Shown here one piece after another: positions 10,801 to 21,139 of a stretch of DNA of 64,000 nt. The stretch comes from Notamacropus eugenii (taxonomy: Eukaryota; Chordata; Mammalia; Diprotodontia; Macropodidae), in assembly GCF_028372415.1 (NCBI RefSeq), contig NC_092875.1, positions 408,347,239-408,411,238 of the forward strand. The letters run 5' to 3'. The translations under genes and the position numbers were made by a program. The first letter of the stretch is position 1; every line of letters starts with the position of its first letter. The notes under the pieces are model-generated. The model saw only the letters and a list, made by a program, of their open reading frames with translations, was not told the origin of the DNA and did not search any database.

Positions 10801-10929
10801 TGATGCATACTACTGAGATAATTCACAGCACTAACAGTTTAGCTTTGAACTCAGAAGATTTGAGTTTGAATAGAAATCCAATCAACTAAATTCCCACCTT
10901 CTTACCGGAAGCATTCTCAAGGGCTCGGA

Positions 10930-11345
10930 ATTCCATTGCCTTTCCTCTGCTAATTATTTCCTATGTATCTTATATATAGCTTGCTTCTTATATTACTAGT
11001 TCTTGCATTGTCTCTTTCCCCATTAGCTCCGTGAGGGTAGGGACTATTTTTTTTGCCTTTTTCATCCCCAGCATTCATCTCAGTTGCTGCCACCTAGTAG
11101 ACACTTAATATTGATTTTCCTTTTTGAATTATTTCCTATGTATCCTGTATACAGCCTGCTTTGCATACATTTGCATGTGGTGCCCTCGATCAGATTGTAA
11201 ACTCTTTCAGGGTTTAACGTAGATCTGTTGTTTACCTTCTTTTAACTAAGCCCTAGAAATTGAAGATGTAGACTCCTTGAAGGCAGGGACTGTCTTCTGC
11301 CTCTTTTTTTCCCCTCCAACGCTTCTAGTGGGTGTTTATAGAATG
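10930..11345 (+). repeat. Tandem L2 3' tails abutting the CpG island
   Basis: Two similar L2 3' ends lie in the same direction. One runs from TTATTTCCTATGTATCTTAT (10954) to the TAGTAGACACTTAATA tail. The second starts TTATTTCCTATGTATCCTGT (11129). A third tail-like block is at about 11268-11340 (GACTCCTTGAAGGCAGGGAC). They end about 60 bp before the GC-rich promoter begins. Confidence 0.6.
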
Positions 11346-11610
11346 GAGTTTTATCGAACGTACGCTGGGACTTCAGCTCATCTCCAAAGCTCTCGGGGAG
11401 GATTGTTTCTTTAATGAGAACGTCGGGCCCGCCCCCAGCCGTGGCACTTGCCCACGAACCCCTCGGCGGCCCGCCCACTCCTGCTCTCCTCCTCATCTCC
11501 CCACGCCCCCAGCCTCCCGTCCCAGCTCCCAGAGGATCTGCTCCGGACCCGCTCTCCCGCGCTTCTCCGCTTTCACGCCGGGCGGCCGCGCCTTTTATAG
11601 GCACCCAGAG

Positions 11611-11615
11611 CCAAT
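11611..11615 (+). promoter_or_regulatory. CCAAT box
   Basis: GAGCCAATGAGAG, a good match to the NF-Y site, lies about 190 bp upstream of the ARL15 start codon and pairs with a second box 39 bp downstream. Binding is inferred from the motif only. Confidence 0.55.
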
Positions 11616-11649
11616 GAGAGCTCTTCTTTCCTTCTGGTCGGCGGAGGGA

Positions 11650-11654
11650 CCAAT
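11650..11654 (+). promoter_or_regulatory. Second CCAAT box
   Basis: GGGACCAATCGTGG. Same orientation as the first box at 11611 and spaced 39 bp from it, an arrangement common in TATA-poor housekeeping promoters. Confidence 0.55.
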
Positions 11655-11785
11655 CGTGGCGCGGCTGGTGTAATCTTCGTCCGCTCGGCTGCCCTCGGCT
11701 CTTTTCGCTGTTGCTGCCTTCCCGGGGGCGGTCGCTTCGCTGCCAGAGACGCTTTCTTTTTTTTCCGGGTTCGGAGCCGTTCCGG

Positions 11786-11794
11786 ATGCTTTAG
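11786..11794 (+). other. Minimal upstream ORF (two codons)
   Basis: ATG CTT TAG encodes Met-Leu-stop and ends 8 nt before the ARL15 ATG. If it lies in the mature 5' UTR, ribosomes starting here would have to reinitiate almost at once or bypass it. Presence in the transcript is inferred from position. Confidence 0.6.
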
Positions 11795-11802
11795 GTTGCC
11801 GG

Positions 11803-11850
11803 ATGTCTGATCTTCGGATAACTGAGGCGTTACTGTACATGGATTATCTG
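11803..11850 (+). CDS. ARL15: ARL15 coding exon 1 (N-terminal 16 residues; partial gene)
   Basis: Encodes MSDLRITEALLYMDYL, then the splice donor CTG|GTAAGG at 11850/11851 in phase 0. As I recall the mammalian ARL15 N-terminus it is the same except Phe at residue 10, here Leu, and the next residues (Cys-Phe-Arg...) are on the next exon. ARL15 is an ARF-like small GTPase of about 204 residues. Published work links it to CNNM-type magnesium transport and to metabolic traits. No GTP-binding motif is encoded here: the P-loop lies further downstream. The ATG context is weak (C at -3, T at +4) and follows a two-codon uORF. The frame stays open past the donor to 12156, but that tail is low-complexity intron. 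Exon 2 was not found, so the rest of the gene lies beyond 64000 on the + strand. Confidence 0.85.
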
Positions 11851-12094
11851 GTAAGGTCCGCGGCGTCGGTGCTGGGGGAGCGGCGGGGTGCCCCTCGCCT
11901 TCACACCCCACGCCTCGCCTCTCCCGCCCCTCCCCTCTTTTGGGGCGGGCGGGCAGCGGAGGGGAACTGCCTCCCCCTCTTGTCCTCTCTCGCTCCCTCT
12001 TTCCCCGCTGCCCCCCTTCTCCGCTCCCTCTCCCCCCTGGCAGCCCCGCGCTCGGTCCTGAGCTGGCAGCTGGGCTGCGGTGCTGCCCCACTCT

Positions 12095-12145
12095 GGGGGC
12101 GGGGACGGGGGGGGGGGGGAGGAGGAGGAGAGGGGGGTGGGGGAG
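12095..12145 (+). other. Long G-run with G-quadruplex potential
   Basis: TGGGGGCGGGGACGGGG runs into more than ten consecutive G, then GGAGGAGGAGAGGGGGGTGG. It is on the transcribed-sense strand about 250 bp into intron 1. It contains more than four G-tracts of three or more bases. Confidence 0.7.
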
Positions 12146-12149
12146 CTGA

Positions 12150-12158
12150 CAGGTAAAG
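12150..12158 (+). promoter_or_regulatory. Strong cryptic or alternative 5' splice site
   Basis: CAG|GTAAAG is a near-ideal donor 302 bp beyond the exon 1 donor. Use of it from the same start codon would extend the first exon to 350 coding bases and change the splice phase, so it more likely serves an alternative non-coding first exon, if it is used at all. Confidence 0.35.
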
Positions 12159-12711
12159 GTGCAGTCGTGGGGCGAGCAGATTTACAGCTCCGGGTAAAGA
12201 TCGCGGTGCGAGGCAGCGGAGAGGATGGGCAGCGGCTGCCCGAGAAGGGGGCCCTGCCTCGCCCTCCCCCCGCCCCGCCCCTCTTTCTCCCCGAGCCGTG
12301 CAGCCTGGCAGCCTGGCAGCCCCGGGAGCGAGGTTCTGGCTGCCTCTGCCCCTCCCGGGTCGCTCCAGCTTCGCCTTCTTTAAGCAGGCTGCAAAGAACT
12401 ATTAAAGACCCATAACCCGAATGGGTTCAGCGCAGCGCACGGGCAGCCCTGGTCATTTGGCTGTTATTAGACCTCTAAAGCTGTGACCCCGGGTCGCTGT
12501 TGGGTTTTTTAAAAAGCACATGAACATAAAGCACGCTCCACTGAGCTAGCTCCGTAGTAACCTTGGGCACCCGGCGAGTCTTGAACCTGGGCTCGGTCTG
12601 CCTGCTTGCCGGGCTGCGGGGAAGTTTCAGCCAGTTTCAGGAATGCTGCTGTAATACTGTTTGGGGCAGAGATTGTGGGAATATTAGGCCAGGGGAGTAC
12701 GGAATGGGCAA

Positions 12712-12766
12712 GTGTGTGTGTGTGTGTGTGTGTGTCTGTGTGTGTCCGTGTGTGTGTGTGTGTGTC
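12712..12766 (+). repeat. (TG)n microsatellite
   Basis: Interrupted TG repeat with TCTG and TCCG interruptions. Cysteine/valine-rich frames here are artefacts of the repeat. Confidence 0.9.
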
Positions 12767-13825
12767 CGCAAGCAGCAAGTATTGCTCCCAAACTCCTTTT
12801 CTCAAATATTATAAGGACAATCTGTTTCATTGCAAAACGCTAAATAGTTTAGTAAAATTTACCGTGTCACCCAGAATCGGTGCCAGGTTGCATTAGTGGA
12901 TGAAAATAGTGACCTAGACATCATCTGGTTGTATGTTTGCCATATCCACTAGGCTTTAGACAGCAGGATTGGCCAGGCAGAATTTTGACAAGTGCCTTCT
13001 AGGAATTGTCAGGTTGTTTTGAAATATACGGGCCACGTGTTGTTTTCAAGTTTAGGTGCTATGAGCAACAAGTTTAATTTATAACCTAACAATTGCTTGA
13101 TACTTGAATGTTTAAATTATTACTCAATATTTGCTTGACATTTGAATGTTGGCTGTGCAGTTGTGATTACTTGAGTTCATTTTGGGGTTATGTCAGAAAT
13201 TCCAGGGTTTGAAGAGTTTGTGGGCCTACAGAGTGTTTTCAGTTAAAACATGGCTATGTGAATTGGGCCCTGCCTAGAGGTCTAGAAATCAGTTCAAATC
13301 TTACTAATAAGAGTTCTAGGGGGCTCTTTGAAAAATAGGATACAGTTCTTTTGCTCTAAGGAAGATTTGGAGATTAGTTATTTTTTCGTGAAGGTCATTT
13401 ATGAAATGCAAAATGACTATTTTTGTTGGGTGGGCTGTCCAGATTATTTTCTGGAGACATCTTCGAATATAAATTGTATTTTTCCTCACAAGATACCTTT
13501 TTGGAGTCCATCCAAATAAAAGCTAAAGATTGTAGCTGGAAATTGACTTATAGAAAAGTATGACAGTAGCTAAAGTTTTGTTGGTGGTTCCTGCAAAGCT
13601 TTAAAATGAAGAGTCTCTAATTATGTCATCATTTTGTCAGTATTTATATCTCAGGTAGGATGTTTTAGTTACACACAAATTTAATGTTTGAATCATTAAG
13701 TCTGTCTTGCATTGTGCCAAAGTAGCCATTAGGTTTGGTTTTTAAACATTAAATTTGGTGGGATGAAACTGCTTAGTTAAGAGGATTCATGCAGACATAG
13801 ATTGGGCGGAAGTTACTTTTCGTTC
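12767..13825. other. Unassigned intron DNA
   Basis: No exon, RNA gene or named repeat recognised. GAATGTTTAAATTATTAC and CATTTGAATGTTGGCTG around 13106-13155 are a weak local duplication. Confidence 0.45.
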
Positions 13826-13955
13826 TTTTTGAGGCAATTGGGGTTAAGTGACTTGTCCAGGGCCACACAACTAGTATGTCTGAATCAGAATTTGAACTTG
13901 GGTCCTCCTGATTCCAGAGCTGGGTGCTCTATCTACAGTACCACCTACCTGCCCT
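13826..13955 (-). repeat. tRNA-derived SINE head, antisense
   Basis: GGCAATTGGGGTTAAGTGAC, CAGGGCCACACAACTAG, TTTGAACTTGGGTCCTCC and CACCTACCTGCCC show the reverse of the tRNA-like SINE head seen in sense at 41649. Confidence 0.7.
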
Positions 13956-14154
13956 GGCAGTTGCTTTGCTTTATGGGCTCAGTGATCCCCACAAGAGCAG
14001 GTTCATTTTCTTGATTAGTTCACTCTATCTTGGGATGACACACCTTTATATCTAGGCTGATGAACCTCATCTTTTATTCCTTCTCTAATTTTGGTCTTCA
14101 AAAAAATCAAATTAGCCTCTATTTGCTTCTCTGCAATTATCATTTTTAAAAAAT

Positions 14155-14370
14155 TAAGGGCTTCGAGTGGCAGCATGGCATGTGAATACAGAGAGCCTTA
14201 AGGTATGGGTTCATGCTCTGCTTCTGTGTGGTCCTAGGCAAGTCATTTTACACTTCTCAGGGCTCTAGTCAAGTAAGACTGTACCTTGAGGAGAAAGTGT
14301 GTCTGCCTTCATGGGTTGAGTGAATTTCCTAACTTGCTACACAGATGAAATCACAGGAGCCTCCCCTATG
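14155..14370 (+). repeat. tRNA-derived SINE ending GAAATCACAGG
   Basis: GAGTGGCAGCATGGCATGTG ... CCTAGGCAAGTCATTTTAC ... GATGAAATCACAGGAGCC. Same family as 8745-8985. Diverged. Confidence 0.55.
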
Positions 14371-14454
14371 CTTATTCTAAGAAGTCTAAGCTTGGGTATC
14401 AAGTGAGGGTGAGAAAGCATTCTCTGAGGAAAGTGTCATACTGTAGCATAATAA

Positions 14455-14760
14455 GGGGTATGTCAACAAGCTCTTCCGTGTGCCAGGTGCTGTGGTGAAC
14501 TTCGGGGATACAAAGAAGGGCAGAAGAAAAAAAGGGAAAAAACCAAGCAACAACAACAACAAAATATTTGCCCTCAAGGAGATCACAGTCTTTTGAGGGA
14601 GAAAACTTGCAGGCAACTGGGTACAAACAAATTATATATGTGATGAATTGGAGCATAAAAACAGGAGGAACCTCACTAGCGTTTAGGGGCAATCCAGAAA
14701 GGTTTCTTGTAAAAGGTAAGATTTTAGCTGGGACTTGGAGAAGCTCCAATTGATCCTGAA
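14455..14760 (-). repeat. L2 3' end, antisense
   Basis: GTGTGCCAGGTGCTGTGGTG, GCCCTCAAGGAGATCACAG, GGTAAGATTTTAGCTGGG follow the antisense L2 order. A CAA-rich insertion is at 14549-14562. Confidence 0.65.
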
Positions 14761-16009
14761 GGTTAAATACAATTTTTGGACAGTAATCATCACTTTTAAG
14801 CTAACCTTCTAAGAACTCACTCCATAGCGTGTGTTCTTTCTACCAAAACCCATGCCTTTTCCTACCTCTATTCTGATGAAATGATATATTGGATAGACTG
14901 TTACTTCTTCAGCAGCCTCCTTTGCTTTTCCTCCCTCAGGGGATTAACTTGTTTAGTCATGTCTTTCCTGTGTTAATTATTACAAATCAATTTTTTTGAC
15001 TGTCACAGAATATTTCTAAAATAAATCAGTTCTCTTGAATTTCCACAGATGAAAATGTATGTTCTTTTTTTGAAATTGTAGTGTCCCAAACTTACAGACT
15101 ATGCTGGGATCTCCACCATATTGCTTCTACCCTTTGCAGGGTTGCTGTTTACTAACACAAAATTGAAAGGACATGTGTAACTTTGCCTATTTTATTTTAA
15201 TAATATAGCCAACTTTTTGTTGGTGTCTCATAGAGGGAGCTCTGCATATTACCCCTCATTCTTTGGGGGTAATCATCATCTTCCCCCTTTTATGATTGGA
15301 GAATGAAGAAAAATGGAGAAATATGAGATTGTGGAGTTGCAATTCTTAATGGAAATGAGCCATTAAAAATAGTTTTGGGAGCTAGTAGGAGTTTGCCATT
15401 TTTTTCATAGTAATAAGAAAATGAGTGTTTTTAAGTAAGGTTGAAAAGGACAGTAATAGCATTGTAGCTTTCTTAACAGTTTAAAAATTTTTTGTTTCAA
15501 TAAGTGAACTTTTATAGAGCAAGAAGTGTATGCTCTGATGTCGATTTATAAACCTAAATTAGTTCCAAAATATGAAACATGTGACTGAAGAGACTGTGGT
15601 ATTTTCTGTCATGGACACCACTTGAAACCAAAGCTCAGATAATAAATAACACGATAAAATCTGTTTAGTTTAGGTGTTTTGTTTTAGGGAATGCAGAATG
15701 TATCCTTTTCTCTTAAGGTCGAGATCAAGATAGGACTTTTTTTTTTTTTTTTTTTTTAGCTTGACTGGCAACTTAAAAAGAAAAAAGAAATCTTTGCATG
15801 CCACTAGTATTGTGCTTTTAACCAGGAAACCTTGATGGGCTCCTTTTATTTTAGTTCTTGGACAGCTGATTTCTCCCTCCCCTCCCTTCCCTTATTCCCT
15901 CATCTGGAGCTTCTGTGAAATTTTGGTCTAGTCTTTTGAACCTAATAGAACCAATGGAATGCAATAATGACTTCCTCCTCTCCCTTCCCCCCCAGCCCCT
16001 CCAATTAAA
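14761..16009. other. Unassigned intron DNA
   Basis: Contains a T20-type tract at 15738-15758 and a pyrimidine-rich block near 15980. No repeat consensus or exon recognised. Confidence 0.45.
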
Positions 16010-16150
16010 GTGTTGGTTAGAGCTTCCTGAGATTCTAAGGAGTGGGCCAATGACTGGCCCAGGGTCATATGGCCAGATTGTATCTGGAGGGATTTAAAAT
16101 TCAGGTTGTCCTGACTCTGAGACAGCCCTTCTCTCTACTAATGCCCTGCT
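16010..16150 (-). repeat. MIR-like SINE, antisense
   Basis: GGCCCAGGGTCATATGGCCA and ATTCAGGTTGTCCTGACTCT in the expected order. Diverged. Confidence 0.5.
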
Positions 16151-16924
16151 CTTTCTAAATGACTTACTTAAACTCATCCAAATGGGAAAACTGGAATCTT
16201 TAATCTTACTTTTCCAATACTTCCCATTCTTCTTATATCCCTTTGCCATACAAGGAAAAACTTGTTCCTGAATTATTGCTACTGACTTCTAGAAACAGGA
16301 GAGATTCTGTAAAGTTTGGTTGTGATACTTCTCTCCCCTTTGGAGAGTGAGAACTCAGGGTTAGGACAATTGAATGCACATATTTGGGCAACTCAATACA
16401 TGAACACTTGAAAGGTGTGGGTTACACAGCTGTTGTTGAAAGTAATGTATCTTATTTCTGCAAGGTTGTTGTGTGATTAGTTTCTTTACATGGTCAGCAT
16501 GTCAAAAGAATTTCTCACAGGGCGTGCAAGTATATGCAAATGACAGCATTCTAATACTTTTATGAAGTCATTCAGCAAATATTTATTGAGTGCTAGCTGC
16601 ATAGCATTGGAACGCGTGTTGTGGAGACATTTTTGTATATTTTATACACCTATTCAGGATTTTGTCCATTTTATACATTTATGTAGGTTTTGCCAGTTGT
16701 CTAATTTTTCTTTTCATTGAAATGTAAACATATGTTAGTATTTGGGGGAAATTGTAAGCATGACCTAATGTTTATTCTTTGTGCCCCTTTAGATTCTGTT
16801 GATGAGCCTAAAGAAATGAATGAATAGGTTCAATCCCCTGACCTGAAATAGTTTCAGGCCTACCCTGTACCTCCGCCATTCTGGAAATTCTTGTCATGTG
16901 GGGATCATGTGAGAGAGGAGGCAG
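16151..16924. other. Unassigned intron DNA with an L2 tail
   Basis: An antisense L2 tail is visible at about 16568-16612 (AGCAAATATTTATTGAGTGC). The remainder shows nothing recognisable. Confidence 0.4.
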
Positions 16925-19540
16925 ATTCAATTCAGCAAACACACATTGTTTAGATTCCTATTGTTTACAAGGCTATGTGCCATGTACTGGGGATAAAATG
17001 GGGAACAAGTTCTTGTCTAATTTGATGTGGGGAAAGGTTGTGTTCTTTGGGCATGATGAGAGACAGAGTGTAAGATAAGAGCTTAAGGACAAGTGCTGAC
17101 CAAGTGCTTTGAGAAACAAGTGAGGAAGGACTGATAAGTTTTAGGCCGAGGGCCTTTGCAGAGGCTTCTAGAGGAAGGTGGAAGTGGTGCCTTGAAGGAA
17201 GAACAAGATTTTCCCTAGGTGACAAGGAGGTGGAAATCTCTTTTATGCATGGAAGAGGCCTGGAGCAAATGCAGAGATAAGAGAAAGCTGGACCAGATAG
17301 GGAATAACTCACTCTGTCCAGTTTGACTGGAATAAAATGTTATATGAGATGGAATAGAATGGAATAAAGCTAGACTGGCCATTAGAAGCCAGATTGTGCA
17401 AGATCTTGAATGGCAGGCTAAGGAGTTTGTATGTTATCCAGTAAGTTGTTTTTTTTTTTTTTTTGGAGCAGAAGAGTGAGCTGGTAAGTCTGGAGCATTG
17501 GGAAGATTATTTTAGCTTCACTGTCAAGGATGGAGTGGAGATGACAGACTGGAAGCAAGGAGGCCATAGTAAGCATGTATTAAGCATCTTCTGTATACAG
17601 AGGACTGTGGATATGCAAAGAAAGGCAAAAGACAGTTCTTATTCTTGAGGAGCTCATGATCCAATGAGAAGCTTGGTATGTCTAATAGTAGGATTTAAAG
17701 TAATTCAAGTAAGAGGTGATAAAAGTGCTGAATGAGGTAGTTAAAATAATTCAAGTAAGAGGTAATAAAAGTGCCAAATGAGGATGTTTGCAGGATGAAA
17801 GGTAAAGAGCGTATTGATATTATGGAATTCATATACATCACAGGACTTTGTCTGTGGGGGTATGTGTGTGGAAGTGTACTTATGAGCCTGAGAGTTTGGT
17901 AAAACGCTTGTTCAGTCAGCTGAAGTACGAATGTTGGGAGAAAGGGTTGGTTTAAGTGGAATGAGTAGTTCATTTTTGGACATGTTGAATTTGAGATGTA
18001 AGAGGTATATCCCAGTGGAGACATATCCCTTAGAAAGTTAAGCAACTGGGACTAAAGAGAGTGATCAGGGCTCAAAGAGAAGCAGCTTGGCTGTGGGCAG
18101 GGCCTTGAATGTCACCTACACTTGGGGGCTTTGAGGAAGAAGACAGACTAATGGAGGAAAAAGGAAAGATGCAGCGTCTGAGGTAGGAGAGAAACCAGAA
18201 GAGAATTCAAGGATAAAGAGAATCAAGGTAGAGCTAATCAGGGTTTCATATGTAGTAGAAAGCTCAGGGTAGATAAGGACTGATATGAAACCACTGGATT
18301 TAGCTGACAGGAGGTTACTGATGACCTTGGAGAAAGTACGTTCAACAGTTTGCTGGAATTGCCGGGATTTGAAAAACTGCATGGGCCTTGTTGAATCATG
18401 TCTCATTTGATTGCAGCAGCTAAGTGAAGTGGTACAGTGGGCAGAGATTGGGACATTGAGTCAGGAAGACTTGAGTTCATAAATCCAGTCTCAGGCTCTT
18501 ACTAGCTCTTACTCTGAGCAAGTCAGTCAGTTCTCTCTGCCTCAGTTGCCTAATCTGTAAAGCAAGGATAATAATAGTGCCTACTTCACAAAGTTGTTTT
18601 GAGGATCAAATGGGATAAGAAAGGAAAACCTTAAAGGGCTATATAAATCTAGTTATTATTATAATATTGTCTATGCTATTTCTGAAATGAAAGAGACCAG
18701 AGATGAGAGCATAACAAAGACAAGAAACCTGGAAAGCTTCTTTAGGGGAAGCCTGAACTTGTTTGTAGACAAAGCTGAAAGAACCATTGGAGGAAGAGAA
18801 TGAACATGAAAGGGGGTGGATGGGTGGAGGAAATCAGTGTAGACAAATCCTGATTGGGATAGAATTTTGGAGTATGTGGTGGGGAGCTTAATCTTGAGAA
18901 GAAGAACCACCGCTTTAATATACAAGAGCAGAGGAAAGGAGAATATTGGTGAAGTTATACAGAGTTCTTCATATTTGGAAGAGGGGAGGCAGAAAACTCA
19001 CATTGTATGGCCTCTTGTCTTAGTTAAAGGAGATGATTTCCTCTACCGAGAGAGAGGGGATTGGGTCAAGGTAGAGTTAGGAGTTTGAGAAGAATCTTTG
19101 GAGTAGCTACTATGGGACGTATGTGTAAGTTATTAATGAGAAATAAATGAGAGGATTACCTTGTAACGGGGACTTTTCAGAGGTATGTGTGAATTTGCTA
19201 AGTGTAGTCAACACAGTTTTCTGACTAGTTTGGCCCCAGTTGAGAATTAATAGAATAGAAATATGGCAAGGTCAAGGGACCAAGGGAATGTGAATACAGG
19301 GGTTTGCATTACTGATGGCCTAATCTAAGGTCGAGAATGAGGGGGCAAAAAGGTGATAGAGAGCTAGGATGATGGCAGGGGAAGGAGGCACTACAACCAG
19401 AAGTTTTGATAAGGAACTTATCAAAGTCAAGGAACAGGTTCAGGAGGAGTGATGTAGGGGAGATGAAAGGATAGGATATTATAATTACAGGTGGAAACCT
19501 TGAAGGATCTTGGAGGTTGAGCACTTAGAAGTGCTAAGGC
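16925..19540 (-). repeat. Long antisense L2, with later insertions
   Basis: One of the longest L2 copies here. The 3' tail is at 16928-17060. The RT C-terminal region is at 17330-17560. The RT-region block at 17960-18060 is marked by TTTTTGGACATGTTGAATTT, and a later RT-region block at 18270-18360 by GACCTTGGAGAAAGTACG. Minus-strand frames such as 17695-18045 and 18116-18406 are its broken remnants. Interruptions are a second L2 tail at 17568-17690 and a SINE at 18415-18660. A 47-bp local duplication lies at 17699-17784. Confidence 0.6.
18415..18660 (+). repeat. tRNA/MIR-type SINE inserted in L2
   Basis: GCAGCTAAGTGAAGTGGTAC, GAGTCAGGAAGACTTGAG, GCCTCAGTTGCCTAATCTG, TTTTGAGGATCAAATGGGA and CTATATAAATCTAGTTATTA form a near full-length SINE. 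Confidence 0.7.
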
Positions 19541-20111
19541 CTAAAGTCCAGTACAGATCTGTCATTAGTATTACAAATTACAGCTGAAAACTCATTTTCT
19601 GCAGAAAATGATGACATGTGCACTGGTTGCTGAATTGTACAACATGTATGTCTATACAAATTGGATAAACTATTGGATTTTTTGCATATTTGACTATTTA
19701 AAGGATATCATAATCCTAACCCAGGTAAGATGAATAGAACACTGTGATTAACGGACCTGCGATCCCTTTGTGGTTATTCTTCTCCATTGATATAAATTGC
19801 AGTCTTTCCATGCCTTCTTGTCCTGATTCTTGTTCATTTGCCCCCATGGATCCTCCAGAGCACTTTTATCCAATGTGCTGGAAGCCTTCCTCTGGCTTAG
19901 GTCTCTTGTCACATTTCCTTCGTGTCAGTGGTGGTTGGGGGGTTGTCCATCACTCTTAATACGTGACTCACTTCTCTTTTTGATTGCTTCTAATGAAACC
20001 CCTTTATCATTTTTATGGATAGATCATCACTGGAAATGTATTGTAGCCTACGTGCACTTACCATGTGTCTCTTCTTTGCCTGCTGGGTCACTGAAACAAA
20101 GTTAGACGTTG
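19541..20111. other. Unassigned intron DNA
   Basis: No recognisable repeat or exon. The + strand frames at 19744-20105 lack family resemblance and splice context. Confidence 0.4.
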
Positions 20112-20710
20112 TATCAGTCAGCAAGCTTTGGGCCCTGACTCTGTGCTGATGACTGTGTTAGGGATACAGAGACACAAATTAAAGAGTATTTGCCCTCAGG
20201 AATTTATGTTTTATCTGGGAAAACATGTTACACACATGTAAGTAAACATAAAGTATGTGTGAAGTATAACTTTGCAGAGGGGTACTAGCAACTGAGTACT
20301 AGCACTGTCAGGTCAGCAGTGGCCTCATATATAGAAAGTTCGATTGATCTGAGTGCATTCCAGCCACCTGGACCAGTCTGTGCAGAGGTAAGAAGATGGA
20401 AGATGGAATACTTCCTACGTGGACCAGTTCGATTGGACCGTAGAGTGCATGAAGGAGAATAATGTGTGTTAAGCTTGGAAATATAGGTTGGAAACAGATT
20501 GTGAAGATTTGTGTATTTCTGAGCTAGGAAGTGGCACCCTCAGACTTTTGTTTAGCAATATCACTTTTGCAATGGTGTGGAGGAGTGGAGACAAATTTAA
20601 CTGTAAAAATCCAGACAGAAGTGATGAGGGCCTGAATCTGGGATATGGCAATATGAGCGGAGAGAAGGGATAAATGGAAGAGATGTTGTTGAAGTAGAGT
20701 GGACAGGACT
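20112..20710 (-). repeat. L2 3' end, antisense
   Basis: Starts at the tail side (TCTGTGCTGATGACTGTG, GCCCTCAGGAATTTATG). Continues through TGCATTCCAGCCACCTGG to AGAAGTGATGAGGGCCTG. Confidence 0.6.
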
Positions 20711-21139
20711 TAGCAGTCAGCTATGGGGTATGGTTCAAAAGTAATTAAACTGATTTTCAAGTATGGAGTTGTGGTATTAATTTCACCACTTTAGGCACAT
20801 CTTTTGCTTGACTCAATTTTAGTTGAAGTAGGTGGTTAAATTTATCAGCAGTCTATTAAATATTACTATGATAATGCAGTTATTTTTTGCCTAATTTAAA
20901 AATATCAAGTTACAGTAAAGCAAAGAAAGCAATTTCAAATTTCTCATAGTAAAGAAGTTTTTAAAAAATTCACAAAAGTAGATAGAAACATGGACACAGA
21001 AAATGTTTGTGTCATCTCCCTGGCTGCATAATTCCTGAACTACATGTAGTAATCAATTTCTGCTGCTCCTGTGTCCATGTTTCTATGTTTGAAACTTTAC
21101 CTCTCCCTTACTTCCCATATCTGCTCAGTTGCCAAATCA
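20711..21139. other. Unassigned DNA with a perfect 18-bp inverted repeat
   Basis: Arms at 20982-20999 (ATAGAAACATGGACACAG) and 21069-21086 are exact reverse complements separated by 69 bp. It could be a relic of a small DNA transposon or a chance hairpin. No transposase or flanking duplication was recognised. Confidence 0.5.

Larger units (their letters stand above)
11400..12430 (+). promoter_or_regulatory. ARL15: CpG island promoter of ARL15
   Basis: A sharp jump in GC and CpG content against AT-rich surroundings marks this kilobase as the gene's promoter island. It holds two CCAAT boxes, a weak TATA-like TTTTATAG at 11594, GC boxes (GGGGCGGGCGGG at 11942), the first coding exon and the start of intron 1. 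The transcription start cannot be read directly, but it should lie between the CCAAT boxes and the start codon. GC-rich frames on the opposite strand (such as 11573-12091) are treated as composition artefacts. Confidence 0.85.

Noticed and set aside
11573..12091. 172-codon minus-strand ORF in the CpG island
   Set aside because: Pro/Gly/Arg-rich frame expected by chance in GC-rich DNA, with no family resemblance. A divergent non-coding transcript is possible, but there is no sequence evidence for a protein.
11803..12156. 117-codon reading of the ARL15 start through the first donor
   Set aside because: It reads into G-rich intron. The GTAAGG donor after codon 16 and the match to the ARL15 N-terminus make splicing far more likely.
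12563..12896. Cysteine/valine-rich ORFs
   Set aside because: Translation of a TG microsatellite.
17695..18406. Minus-strand ORFs of 96-116 codons
   Set aside because: Broken frames of antisense L2 reverse transcriptase, not a cellular gene.
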